Positions 43,397 through 51,769 are shown, counted from the stretch's first letter. The stretch is DNA of 64,000 nt from JBBQZU01 sp038207425 (GCA_038207425.1 JBBQZU010000002.1:62001-126000), one strand, 5' to 3'. Notes: a model not told the origin generated them from the letters alone. Numbers and translations: made by a program.

Positions 43397-45186
43397 CCAG
43401 CATTGGCAAACCAAGCGGTGATTATTTCAGCCTTCGATTTTCCGACGGTCTTTACCAAATCTTCAATGGGAGCGTTTTTTACTCCGGTTACTGATCTGAA
43501 CTCCCGAAGCAGTTGCTCAACTGTATTTTTGCCTATGCCCGGGATTCCAGTTAGTTCAGTTTTGATTGTGTTTTTGCTTCGTTTGTCGCGGTGGTGGGTT
43601 ATTCCAAACCTGTGCGCTTCGTTTCGGATATGCTGTAATACTTTCAGCGTATCTGATTTTTTGTCTATGTATAAAGGTACTTGATCATCAGGAAAATAGA
43701 TTTCTTCAAGTCTTTTTGCTATACCTATGATAGCCACTTTGCCACGCAATCCAATTTTATCTAAACTTTCTAGGGCCGCACTTAGTTGGCCTTTACCGCC
43801 ATCAATTACAATGAGTTGAGGCAGTGTCTCCCCTTCTTTCAACATTCTGGTGTAGCGACGGTGCACCACCTCAGCCATTGAAGCAAAATCATCGGGGCCT
43901 GTTACAGTTTTAATGTTAAAGTGCCGGTAATCTTTTTTACTTGGTTTGGCATTTTTGAACACCACACATGCCGATACAGCATTTGTGCCGTGAAAATTCG
44001 AATTGTCAAAACCTTCAATATGCTCCGGAAGTTCAGTAAGCCGAAGATCCCTTTTCATTTGTTCCAGAATTCTAACAGTGTGTTTTTCGGGGTCTATGAA
44101 ACGTGTTTGCTTTTGCAATTCCAACATATGAAAGCGCGCATTTCGCTGGGAAAGCTCCAACAGTTTAAATTTATCACCACGCTGAGGTACTGCAAATTTA
44201 TGGTCTCCAAAGTCAGTGTCTAGGAGCGAGGGCACGAGTATTTCTTTTGCAAGTGAACCGAATTGATTTCTCACTTCTGCAATGCCAAGCTCCAGCATTT
44301 CAACATCGCTTTCATCAAGGCGCTTTTTAATTGTAATTGTGTGGCTCTGAATTATAGCCCCACTTGCTACACGCATGTAGTTGATATGGGCAGCCCCTGA
44401 ATCAGAGGCAATACTAAATACATCCACATCATCAATAGATGCACTCACTACCGCGCTCTTGCTTTGATATTGCTGCAGAATTTCAATCTTATCTTTGACT
44501 ATCTGAGCTTTTTCGAACTCAAGCCTCTCGGCAAATGCATCCATTCGCTCCCTAAGAATTCGCACTACAGAAACGATATTGCCCTTTATAATAAGCTTTA
44601 TATCGTCAATTTGGAGCGTGTAATCATAGAATGATTGCCTCGCCTCACAAGGTCCAAGACAATTGCCAATATGATATTCCAGGCATACTTTGAACTTGCC
44701 TTTTTCTATATTGGCATCAGTTAGGTCATAGTTGCAAGTGCGGATTCCATAGAGTTGGCGAATGAGCTTTAGGAGGGTATTCATCATTTTTACTGATGCA
44801 TATGGCCCGAAGTATTCTGAGCCATCCTGGATTTTAGTGCGCGTGGAAAATATTCGTGGAAAGCGTTCATTTTTGATGCATAGCCAAGGGTAGGTTTTGT
44901 CATCTTTCAGGTTTACATTATACCGTGGCTGGTATTGTTTTATTAGGTTGTTTTCGAGCAATAATGCATCAAGTTCGGTTTCAACCACTATAACTTCCAC
45001 GTCAGCAATACGCTTTACCATTACCCGGGTCTTACCGGAATGTCCGCCATTCTTATTAAAATATGAGCTTACCCTATGCCTTAAGCTTCGGGCTTTGCCA
45101 ATGTAAATTACACTCCCTTCAGCATCCCTGAACTGATACACCCCTGGCCGGGTAGGCATATGTTTGATTTTATCACTTAATTCCAC
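43393..45186 (-). CDS. uvrC: Excinuclease ABC subunit C
   Basis: This nucleotide-excision-repair nuclease is ~597 aa. The GIY-YIG domain (about 10-95) has 'GVYQFRDAEGSVIYIGKA', the UVR helix pair is 'RLEFEKAQIVKDKIEIL', the RNase H-like second nuclease has 'VIDGGKGQLSAAL' with 'HRYTRML', and a C-terminal HhH reads 'TGIPGIGKNTVEQLL'. It incises on both sides of UV lesions. No ATG fits; GTG at 45186 gives a family-like 'MELSDKIKHMPTRPG' start, and TTGs at 45192 and 45201 are alternatives. It lies divergently next to the CarH-like regulator, so a UV-repair gene borders the light-response island. Confidence 0.95.
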   Translation of the reverse strand: MELSDKIKHMPTRPGVYQFRDAEGSVIYIGKARSLRHRVSSYFNKNGGHSGKTRVMVKRIADVEVIVVETELDALLLENNLIKQYQPRYNVNLKDDKTYPWLCIKNERFPRIFSTRTKIQDGSEYFGPYASVKMMNTLLKLIRQLYGIRTCNYDLTDANIEKGKFKVCLEYHIGNCLGPCEARQSFYDYTLQIDDIKLIIKGNIVSVVRILRERMDAFAERLEFEKAQIVKDKIEILQQYQSKSAVVSASIDDVDVFSIASDSGAAHINYMRVASGAIIQSHTITIKKRLDESDVEMLELGIAEVRNQFGSLAKEILVPSLLDTDFGDHKFAVPQRGDKFKLLELSQRNARFHMLELQKQTRFIDPEKHTVRILEQMKRDLRLTELPEHIEGFDNSNFHGTNAVSACVVFKNAKPSKKDYRHFNIKTVTGPDDFASMAEVVHRRYTRMLKEGETLPQLIVIDGGKGQLSAALESLDKIGLRGKVAIIGIAKRLEEIYFPDDQVPLYIDKKSDTLKVLQHIRNEAHRFGITHHRDKRSKNTIKTELTGIPGIGKNTVEQLLREFRSVTGVKNAPIEDLVKTVGKSKAEIITAWFANAG

Positions 45187-45248
45187 GTTCAAAAATAACA
45201 AGAGTATACGTTGGTGAATTTAGAATTCCTAGGGCACAAAGGATTTCA

Positions 45249-45264
45249 TATTTTTGTTTAACAA
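45249..45264 (+). promoter_or_regulatory. Composite -7 box and palindrome upstream of the CarH-like gene
   Basis: TATTTTTG (45249-45256, fits TAnnTTTG) runs into TTTAACAA so that TTGTT-T-AACAA (45254-45264) forms an 11-bp palindrome. The 16 nt differ from the element upstream of the sigma-crt operon (46382-46397) at only two positions. I read it as an autoregulatory operator covering the promoter. Confidence 0.5.
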
Positions 45265-45326
45265 TTTTAAGGAGCTGAATGAACAACTTTTACATTATTT
45301 GTGTTTCTTAAGAATGAAGGGGGGTT

Positions 45327-46205
45327 ATGACGGGGCAGTATTCAATTAAAGATTTAGAAAGGCTTACGGGTATCAAAGCCCACACATTAAGGATCTGGGA
45401 AAAGCGGTATAATATTTTAGAGCCCAACCGCACTAATACGAATATCAGATTTTACAGCAACGATGACCTCCGAAAGGTGCTCAATATTGCAATTCTCAAC
45501 AATTACGGTCTTAAGATATCAAAGATCGTAGGCCTCAGCGCTGACGAACTTCACAGAAAAGTACTGGAGATTGGTACTGATCACATGGAAGAAAGTGTTC
45601 AGATTGAAAGTCTTATTGTGGCAATGATCGATATTGACGAATCGCGCTTTGAGCGAATACTTTCCAATTGTACAATAAGAATGGGGTTTGAGCAAACCGT
45701 AATTAAGGTGTTGTATCCGTTTTTTAAAAAGATCGGGATTCTTTGGCAAACAGGTTCAGTAAATCCAGCCCAGGAGCATTTTATCACCAACCTTGTTAGG
45801 CAAAAACTAATTGTAGCTATTGATAGCCAAGGTATGACGGAGCGCGCCGACCGCAAGCGTTACTTGCTGTTTCTTGCTGAAGGAGAACTCCATGAATTGG
45901 GGCTACTCTTTTATAATTATCTTATTCAAAAGGCTGGGCATAAGGTTATTTACCTTGGCCAAAGTGTACCTATTAAAGATGTAGTAGAAGTTGATAAGCT
46001 TTTACCGTCTGATGTAATTCTTACATCAACGCTCTCATTGTCTAGAATAGATGATTGTAATAAATTATTTCAAACACTCTTAGATCATTTTCAGGGAAGA
46101 ACGATTTACATTACGAATAAAATTGAGAATACCGAAGGTTTTATAGTTAATGAAAATCTCAAGATAAACGTTTCGCTAGAAGCATTCAAGGCGAGCCTTT
46201 CTTAA
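45327..46205 (+). CDS. MerR-family regulator with B12-binding domain (CarH/LitR-like photoreceptor)
   Basis: This 292-aa regulator has an N-terminal MerR winged helix (about 4-70, 'IKDLERLTGIKAHTLRIWEK'), then a helical bundle and a Rossmann B12-binding domain. The CarH signature W-x9-EH is intact (W140, E150, H151). The cobalamin lower-ligand motif is E187-x-H189-x2-G192. Such proteins bind adenosylcobalamin in the dark, tetramerise and repress; light cleaves the Co-C bond and frees the promoter. Residue 141, after the Trp, is Gln, while in Thermus CarH I recall a His there that caps cobalt after illumination. It stands just before the sigma-crt operon, in line with control of carotenoid and photolyase genes. 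The start is ATG after a purine-rich AAGGGGGG. Confidence 0.9.
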   Translation: MTGQYSIKDLERLTGIKAHTLRIWEKRYNILEPNRTNTNIRFYSNDDLRKVLNIAILNNYGLKISKIVGLSADELHRKVLEIGTDHMEESVQIESLIVAMIDIDESRFERILSNCTIRMGFEQTVIKVLYPFFKKIGILWQTGSVNPAQEHFITNLVRQKLIVAIDSQGMTERADRKRYLLFLAEGELHELGLLFYNYLIQKAGHKVIYLGQSVPIKDVVEVDKLLPSDVILTSTLSLSRIDDCNKLFQTLLDHFQGRTIYITNKIENTEGFIVNENLKINVSLEAFKASLS

Positions 46206-46409
46206 TTTCGTTCCCAGGACTTCCAAAAAAAATGTTTAACGACATTCTTTAAAAGCTAAACGATCTTTTTTTAATCTTAACGTATTATTAATCAGACAGA
46301 AGGGTTTTTCTCATCTGTTCCAGCGAACTTCCATGTGAGAAATTAACATCTGTTGATAGTAGTAAATGTTTAATAAATAACTATATTTGTTGAACAAAAT
46401 TATGTAATC
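46206..46409. promoter_or_regulatory. Regulatory region of the sigma-crt operon
   Basis: These 204 nt without a gene are AT-rich. Besides the palindrome at 46386-46398 they contain two degenerate copies of its half-sites, ATGTTTAACGA (46232-46242) and ATGTTTAATAA (46366-46376). The TGTTnAA core of the latter is 21 bp, two helical turns, from that of the palindrome. This is what a tetrameric regulator with several contacts could use. Confidence 0.4.
46382..46398 (+). promoter_or_regulatory. -7 box overlapping palindrome TTTGTT-G-AACAAA, promoter of the sigma-crt operon
   Basis: TATATTTG (46382-46389) is a perfect Bacteroidota -7 box. Its last four bases open a perfect 13-bp palindrome (46386-46398). 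The ATG of the sigma gene is 11 nt beyond. A bound repressor would cover the -7 element and the start site. No TTG lies at the usual -33 distance (one is 26 nt upstream), as expected for a regulated promoter. Confidence 0.55.
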
Positions 46410-46916
46410 ATGAGCACTACCGATTTCGATTCACAGCTTATAAGCTTTCAACGATCCTTAAAGTCTTTTGCTTACGGCTTCACCAATAATGATGAGGATG
46501 CAAACGACCTTCTGCAGGAAACTTACCTCAAGGCGCTGACATACCGCGACAAGTTTGAAGAGAAGACAAATCTGAAAGCATGGCTCTACACCATCATGCG
46601 CAATACCTTCATCAACAACTACCGAAAAGCAGTTCGCGCGAATACAATAATTGATAAAACCGACGAACAGTTCTATATCAACAACACGACCGCGGGAGCT
46701 GGTTTTGCTGATCCGGACAGCACATTCTCTCATTCACAAATATGCCGCGTTGTTGATGCTCTTGAAGATGAGTACCGTGTGCCATTTCAAATGTACAATC
46801 GGGGATTTAAGTACAAAGAGATCGCTGATAAATTGGACCTTCCAATAGGAACGATAAAAAGTCGTATATTTCTTGCACGAAAGAAACTCATGATAACGCT
46901 GAGCGACTACAAATAA
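46410..46916 (+). CDS. ECF-type RNA polymerase sigma factor
   Basis: This 168-aa sigma-70 family factor has region 2 (about 10-80, 'NNDEDANDLLQETYLKAL' and 'LKAWLYTIMRNTFINNYRK') and region 4 (about 110-165, 'FKYKEIADKLDLPIGTIKSRIFLARKKL'). No anti-sigma factor gene is adjacent. It is the first gene of the crtI-crtB-idi operon, 5 nt before crtI. Together with the CarH-like gene upstream it forms a regulatory pair recurrent beside Bacteroidota carotenoid clusters. It may amplify the light response by driving further photoprotection genes, which is inference. Confidence 0.92.
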   Translation: MSTTDFDSQLISFQRSLKSFAYGFTNNDEDANDLLQETYLKALTYRDKFEEKTNLKAWLYTIMRNTFINNYRKAVRANTIIDKTDEQFYINNTTAGAGFADPDSTFSHSQICRVVDALEDEYRVPFQMYNRGFKYKEIADKLDLPIGTIKSRIFLARKKLMITLSDYK

Positions 46917-46921
46917 TATAC

Positions 46922-48397
46922 ATGACACACAAGCGAGTTGTTGTAATAGGGTCCGGCTTTGCCGGACTTTCTGTTGCATCTAATTTGGCACGTGAAGGTT
47001 TTGATGTTGAAGTGTTTGAAAAGAATCAAATGCCCGGAGGCCGTGCGCAGCAGTTTAAATCGCATGGCTTTACTTTTGATATGGGCCCAAGTTGGTATTG
47101 GATGCCTGGAGTTTTTGATACCTATTTCGAGCGCTTCGGCAAAAAAGTGAGCGACTATTATGAGCTTGACCGACTTGACCCCTCCTATTGTGTGTTTTTT
47201 GGCAAGGATGACGTGATGAACCTGCCGGCGAATTTCGATGAGCTGTGCAATATGTTTGAGCAATATGAGCCTGGCAGTAGTAAAGGGCTTAAAAAATTTC
47301 TAGATGAAGCGCAGTATAAATATGAGGTCGGTATCAATGACCTTGTATATAAGCCAGGTCAAAGTTTGCTCGAATTTGCTGACTGGAGAGTAATTTCCGG
47401 TATGTTTAAACTTCAGCTTTTTAGTTCAGTATCAAAAGAGATACGAAAGTATATTACCCATCCAAAGCTTATTGAATTACTCGAATTTCCTGTGCTCTTT
47501 CTTGGTGCAATGCCGCAAAAAACACCGGCGTTATACAGTTTGATGAATTACGCTGACATGAAGCTCGGCACATGGTATCCCAAGGGCGGAATGTACAAGA
47601 TTGTAGAAGCAATGGTTTCGCTGGCCAAGGAGTTGGGGGTGAAAATTCACTGCAACGCGCCAGTAAGTGAAATTAGAACAGAGGATGGAAAAGCCACAGG
47701 AATTGTTGTTAATGGCGTTTTTCACAAAGCCGATGTGGTAGTTTCAGCGGCTGATTACCAGCATACAGAGCAAAAACTATTAAAACCACACCAAAGAAAT
47801 TACAGTGAAGCTTATTGGAATTCGCGGACCATGGCCCCTTCCAGTTTGCTTTATTACATAGGTACCGACAAAAAGATAGATGGGCTGCAACATCATAACC
47901 TCTTTTTTGATGCTGATTTCACCAGACATGCCCGTCAGATTTATGAATCGCCTGAGTGGCCCGAAAGACCACTATTTTATGTTTCAGTTACGTCAAAAAC
48001 TGATCTTACTTCAGCACCCGAAGGATGCGAGAACCTGTTTATCCTCATACCCACAGCACCCGGCCTTATTGAGACACCTGAAATAAAGGAGAAATACTAC
48101 CATTTGATTATGGATAGGCTTGAGATTCTTTTAGAACAAAATATTAGAAAACATGTTACCTTCAGACGTGATTTTGCTTGTTCAGATTTTATGAGTGAAT
48201 ACAATTCATTTAAAGGGAATGCTTATGGACTGGCGAATACACTTCGGCAAACAGCCATTCTCAAACCTGGCATTATAAACAAGAAAGTCAAAAACCTGTT
48301 TTACACGGGCCAACTAACTACCCCTGGGCCGGGCGTGCCACCATCGCTCATTTCAGGAATTGTAGTAGCCAGGGAAATACATAAGATGCACAGTTAG
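46922..48397 (+). CDS. crtI: Phytoene desaturase (CrtI type)
   Basis: This 491-aa FAD-dependent desaturase converts phytoene to lycopene. The N-terminal dinucleotide fold is 'VVVIGSGFAGLSVASNLA', followed by 'EKNQMPGGRAQQF' and 'FDMGPSWYWMPGVFD'. The C-terminal CrtI signature reads 'NLFYTGQLTTPGPGVPPSLISG'. The length is normal. It sits 5 nt after the sigma factor and 9 nt before crtB, so pigment synthesis is under the same promoter. Confidence 0.97.
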   Translation: MTHKRVVVIGSGFAGLSVASNLAREGFDVEVFEKNQMPGGRAQQFKSHGFTFDMGPSWYWMPGVFDTYFERFGKKVSDYYELDRLDPSYCVFFGKDDVMNLPANFDELCNMFEQYEPGSSKGLKKFLDEAQYKYEVGINDLVYKPGQSLLEFADWRVISGMFKLQLFSSVSKEIRKYITHPKLIELLEFPVLFLGAMPQKTPALYSLMNYADMKLGTWYPKGGMYKIVEAMVSLAKELGVKIHCNAPVSEIRTEDGKATGIVVNGVFHKADVVVSAADYQHTEQKLLKPHQRNYSEAYWNSRTMAPSSLLYYIGTDKKIDGLQHHNLFFDADFTRHARQIYESPEWPERPLFYVSVTSKTDLTSAPEGCENLFILIPTAPGLIETPEIKEKYYHLIMDRLEILLEQNIRKHVTFRRDFACSDFMSEYNSFKGNAYGLANTLRQTAILKPGIINKKVKNLFYTGQLTTPGPGVPPSLISGIVVAREIHKMHS

Positions 48398-48406
48398 AAC
48401 CAACCA

Positions 48407-49243
48407 ATGAAAAGTATATTTGACGACGTATCTATAAGGTGTAGCAGACTTACAACTAAGTCCTACAGCACATCGTTCTCTATGGGCATCAGGTTTTTAG
48501 CTGCCGATTTGCGCGATCCGATATACGCCATTTATGGTTTTGTAAGATTCGCTGATGAGATTGTTGACTCCTTTCATGGATACCCCAAGGAAATATTGCT
48601 CAATGAATTTGAAGCTGAAACTTTTAAGGCGCTTGAAATAGGCATAAGTCTAAATCCTATTTTGAATAGCTTTCAGAAAGTGGTGGGTGATTTCCAAATA
48701 GATCATCACTGCATACGAACCTTTCTAAAAAGTATGCGCATGGATTTGCACAAGTCCTATTACGATGAGCAAGGGTATGAAGAATATATTCTGGGCTCAG
48801 CCGAAGTAGTTGGGCTCATGTGCCTCAGCGTATTTGTAAGAGGCGACAAAGACCTATATGAGAGGTTAAAGCCATATGCGATGAAACTTGGCTCGGCCTT
48901 TCAAAAAATCAATTTCCTGAGAGATCTTCATGCCGATTATGCTCAATTGGGTCGTACATACTTTCCGGGAGTTAATATGACCCAGTTTGACGAGCCCACC
49001 AAAAAAGCGATTGAAGCGGATATTGAACTTGATTTTCGGGCAGGTCATGAAGGTATAAAGCGGCTTCCCAAAAATGCCCGGTTTGGTGTGTTTGTAGCTT
49101 ATATGTATTACTATCAGCTATTCAGAAAAATAAAAAATAAACCAACTACTGCCATACTTCGCGAGCGCGTGCGCCTTAGCAACAAAAGAAAGTATGCATT
49201 ATTTTTTAGCTCATACTTGAGGCATAGTCTCAATCTACTTTAA
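48407..49243 (+). CDS. crtB: Phytoene synthase
   Basis: This 278-aa prenyl synthase condenses two GGPP to phytoene. Both Asp-rich motifs are present: 'VRFADEIVDSF' near residue 45 and 'FLRDLHADYAQLGRTYFP' near residue 165. It lies between crtI and idi. The GGPP synthase (crtE) is not in the window and must be supplied from elsewhere in the chromosome. Confidence 0.97.
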   Translation: MKSIFDDVSIRCSRLTTKSYSTSFSMGIRFLAADLRDPIYAIYGFVRFADEIVDSFHGYPKEILLNEFEAETFKALEIGISLNPILNSFQKVVGDFQIDHHCIRTFLKSMRMDLHKSYYDEQGYEEYILGSAEVVGLMCLSVFVRGDKDLYERLKPYAMKLGSAFQKINFLRDLHADYAQLGRTYFPGVNMTQFDEPTKKAIEADIELDFRAGHEGIKRLPKNARFGVFVAYMYYYQLFRKIKNKPTTAILRERVRLSNKRKYALFFSSYLRHSLNLL

Positions 49244-49246
49244 TTC

Positions 49247-49768
49247 ATGATCGAAGATTCGGTAATACTTGTAGACGTCAATGACCTCGAAATTGGCACC
49301 ATGGAGAAGCTAGAGGCGCATCAAAAAGGCTTCTTGCACCGTGCATTTTCTATCTTCATTTTCAATTCTAAAGGCGAAATGCTTTTGCAGAAGCGCGCAG
49401 CGGAGAAATACCATACCGGCAATTTGTGGAGCAACTCATGCTGTTCGCACCCTTTGCCTGGTGAAAATTTTGAAATCTGTCTTGATAGAAAACTAATGCA
49501 GGAAATGGGCATTGGCTGTAGCCTCGAGCCTGCATTTACTTTCACTTACAAAGCTGACCTTGACAATGGGCTTACAGAATATGAACTCGATCATATTTAT
49601 ACAGGAATTTATAACGGAGTTCCTTCTCCAAATCCACTTGAAGTATCTGATTGGCGATTTGTGTCGATGAAGGCGCTTACCAAAGAACTTGATGACTCTC
49701 CAGAACAGTTTACACCTTGGTTCAGGCTTCTTTTCGAACCTCTCACAAGGCATTATTTTCTGAAGTGA
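49247..49768 (+). CDS. idi: Isopentenyl-diphosphate delta-isomerase, type I
   Basis: This 173-aa Nudix-fold isomerase interconverts IPP and DMAPP. The catalytic Cys lies in 'NSCCSHPLPGE' and the catalytic Glu in 'EYELDHIYTG'. The Nudix-like helix is 'CLDRKLMQEMGIG'. It begins 3 nt after crtB and raises precursor flow into carotenoids when the operon is induced. Confidence 0.96.
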   Translation: MIEDSVILVDVNDLEIGTMEKLEAHQKGFLHRAFSIFIFNSKGEMLLQKRAAEKYHTGNLWSNSCCSHPLPGENFEICLDRKLMQEMGIGCSLEPAFTFTYKADLDNGLTEYELDHIYTGIYNGVPSPNPLEVSDWRFVSMKALTKELDDSPEQFTPWFRLLFEPLTRHYFLK

Positions 49769-49834
49769 AGCGCTTGAGAAACATTTGTTGATAAGAGGTG
49801 TTATATCGTCCATTCGCTACCAAAAATATTTCAT

Positions 49835-50245
49835 TTGAAAGTTACTGTTTCCCGTAAGGCGCACTTCAATGCTGCGCACAGACTGCACAACCCCGCATGG
49901 AGCTCCGAGAAAAATATAGCTGTATTCGGTAAGTGCAACAATCCAAATTATCACGGTCACAACTATGACCTTACAGTGAGCGTATTGGGCGAAGTTGATC
50001 CAGAAACAGGGTATGTGGTGGATACTAAAATACTTAGTGACATCATTCGAGACCAGGTTGAAAACCGTTTTGATCATAAAAACCTGAATGTCGATACAGA
50101 AGAATTTAAAAACTTGAATCCTACAGCCGAGAATATCGCAATTGTTATATGGAATCTGCTGAGGCCCTTTATAGATCAAAAACTTGAATTAAAAATAACC
50201 CTTTATGAAACGGAACGGAACTACGTTGAAGTTGGAAAACAATGA
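49835..50245 (+). CDS. 6-pyruvoyltetrahydropterin synthase-family protein
   Basis: This 136-aa member of the PTPS/QueD family has zinc-binding histidines in 'AHFNAAHRL' and 'YHGHNYDL', the catalytic Cys in 'FGKCNNPNYHGHNY', and the later Asp-His in 'FDHKNLN'. 'GKCNNPN-HGHNY' is the pattern of true PTPS of the tetrahydrobiopterin pathway more than of QueD. It starts with TTG at 49835, as no ATG is available. Its 3' end overlaps folE by up to 41 nt, so it probably acts directly on the FolE product. Role in queuosine instead remains possible. Confidence 0.88.
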   Translation: MKVTVSRKAHFNAAHRLHNPAWSSEKNIAVFGKCNNPNYHGHNYDLTVSVLGEVDPETGYVVDTKILSDIIRDQVENRFDHKNLNVDTEEFKNLNPTAENIAIVIWNLLRPFIDQKLELKITLYETERNYVEVGKQ

Positions 50246-50891
50246 TTTAGAAATTGAAGATTTACTGGGAGATGAGCATTTTTATACTTCGCTCGAGACC
50301 CCCATGCGCGAAGGTGCCTTTGATATGAACGATGACCAGAAAATGGCTCATATAGCTTACCATTTCGAGCAAATAATGCATACAATGGGGCTCGACCTTA
50401 CTGATGATAGCCTCAGTGGTACACCGAAGCGTGTTGCAAAAATGTACATCAAAGAAGTGTTCAGCGGGCTAAACCCTGCCAACAAACCAAAGGTAGCCCT
50501 CTTCGAAAACAAGTATCGCTACAATGAGATGCTTGTAGAGAAAAATATTACTGTGAAGTCATTCTGTGAGCACCACTTTGTGCCAATAACAGGCGCAGCT
50601 CACGTAGCTTATATTTCCAGTGGCAAGGTAATTGGCCTTTCCAAAATAAACCGAATGGTGGAGTATTTTGCCAAAAGGCCACAGGTGCAGGAAAGACTTA
50701 CTGTGCAGATTGCTGAAGAACTGAAACAAATGCTTGATACGGATGATGTGGCCGTAGTAATTGACGCTCGCCATATGTGCGTTTCAATGCGGGGGGTAGA
50801 AGACGACAGCAGCAGCACTGTGACTAGCTCATACCACGGCCAGTTTAAGGATGATGTTGTGCGAAATGAATTCTTTAAATACTTAGACTGA
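50205..50891 (+). CDS. folE: GTP cyclohydrolase I
   Basis: This 228-aa enzyme makes 7,8-dihydroneopterin triphosphate from GTP. The zinc ligands are the Cys/His in 'SFCEHHFVPITGAAHVAY' and the Cys in 'HMCVSMRGVEDDSS'. 'KVIGLSKINRMVEYFAKRPQVQERL' is diagnostic, quoted for its Gly-Leu-Ser-Lys. The chosen ATG at 50205 lies 41 nt inside the PTPS gene; TTGs at 50226 and 50232 would shorten the overlap. Location in a photolyase operon suggests supply of pterin or folate antenna (MTHF), or of tetrahydrobiopterin. Confidence 0.95.
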   Translation: MKRNGTTLKLENNDLEIEDLLGDEHFYTSLETPMREGAFDMNDDQKMAHIAYHFEQIMHTMGLDLTDDSLSGTPKRVAKMYIKEVFSGLNPANKPKVALFENKYRYNEMLVEKNITVKSFCEHHFVPITGAAHVAYISSGKVIGLSKINRMVEYFAKRPQVQERLTVQIAEELKQMLDTDDVAVVIDARHMCVSMRGVEDDSSSTVTSSYHGQFKDDVVRNEFFKYLD

Positions 50892-50892
50892 T

Positions 50893-51069
50893 ATGTTTGG
50901 ACTATTTAAGAAGGAGTCACCCTCCGAAAAGTTAGAAAAGAAGTACAGGCAAATGCTTGAAGATGCCTATAAACTTTCTCATTCAGATCGTGCAGCTTCT
51001 GATAAGCTTCAGGCTGCTGCCAATGAAGTGCTGAAAGAATTGGATGAACTAAGAAAAGGCAATGTCTAA
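50893..51069 (+). CDS. Lacal_2735-family small protein (DUF6435)
   Basis: This 58-aa protein begins 'MFGLFKKESPSEKLEKKY', the pattern of the Lacal_2735 family found in Bacteroidota and marine Proteobacteria. The rest is a charged amphipathic helix pair. It starts one base after the folE stop (TGA-T-ATG) and its last 8 nt overlap the SDR gene, which firmly places it in the operon although it is very short. Function unknown; the family recurs next to photolyase and folE genes. Confidence 0.75.
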   Translation: MFGLFKKESPSEKLEKKYRQMLEDAYKLSHSDRAASDKLQAAANEVLKELDELRKGNV

Positions 51070-51769
51070 TAATTACCTGATTGTAGGTGGTACTACAGGC
51101 ATCGGTGCCGCGCTGAGTGGCAAGCTCAAAGCCTTGGGTCACCATGTATTTGCTGCGTCGCGTCATGCCACCAGCAGGTTTGAATCAGGAGCTAACCTTT
51201 CGGTAAATGATATAGATGCGACTGACGAATCAAGCGATTGGAGTTTTCTACCTGAGCAGCTTCACGGGGTCGCCTATCTCGGTGGAAGTATAAACCTGAA
51301 ACCATTTCACAGACTGAAGAATGCTGATTTTCTTGAAGATTTTAGAGTAAATACACTCGGTGCAATAAATACGGTACAGGCGGCCCTACCAAAATTGAAG
51401 AATGCGGGTGGTGGCTCTGTTGTGCTTTTTAGTTCAGTAGCAGTGCAAAGGGGCCTCACATTTCATGCATCAATTTCTGCTGCGAAAGGGGGTATTGAAG
51501 GTCTTACCAGAGCTTTGAGTGCCGAATTGGCCCCAACGGTGCGGGTAAATGCGATAGCGCTTTCATTGAGCGATACGCCCATGGCCGAGAAGTTGCTAAA
51601 TTCAGAACTTAAGCAGGAAGCAAGCAGAAATCGCCATGCATTAAAGCGATATGGCACTGCGGCAGACGGAGCTTCGCTTGCAGCCTTTTTGCTAAGCGCT
51701 GAAGCATCGTGGATTACAGGTCAAATTATAGGTCTCGATGGTGGAATGAGTGCCATTCAAAACATCTAA
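51062..51769 (+). CDS. Short-chain dehydrogenase-like protein lacking the catalytic tyrosine
   Basis: This 235-aa Rossmann protein has the NAD(P)-binding 'IVGGTTGIGAALSG', a substrate-side Ser in 'VVLFSSVAVQ' and the catalytic Lys in 'HASISAAKGGIEGL'. In the normal Y-x3-K motif the residue four before the Lys is Tyr; here it is Ile (ATT codon). It may be a pteridine-reductase-like enzyme with altered chemistry, since it follows PTPS and folE, as sepiapterin reductase would in the BH4 pathway. It overlaps its neighbours by 8 nt and 1 nt. Assignment of substrate is inference. Confidence 0.88.
   Translation: MSNNYLIVGGTTGIGAALSGKLKALGHHVFAASRHATSRFESGANLSVNDIDATDESSDWSFLPEQLHGVAYLGGSINLKPFHRLKNADFLEDFRVNTLGAINTVQAALPKLKNAGGGSVVLFSSVAVQRGLTFHASISAAKGGIEGLTRALSAELAPTVRVNAIALSLSDTPMAEKLLNSELKQEASRNRHALKRYGTAADGASLAAFLLSAEASWITGQIIGLDGGMSAIQNI

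Noticed and set aside
50205..50245. A 41-nt folE/PTPS overlap as a sign of sequencing error or fusion
   Set aside because: Both proteins are complete, and downstream TTG codons (50226, 50232) offer a shorter overlap.
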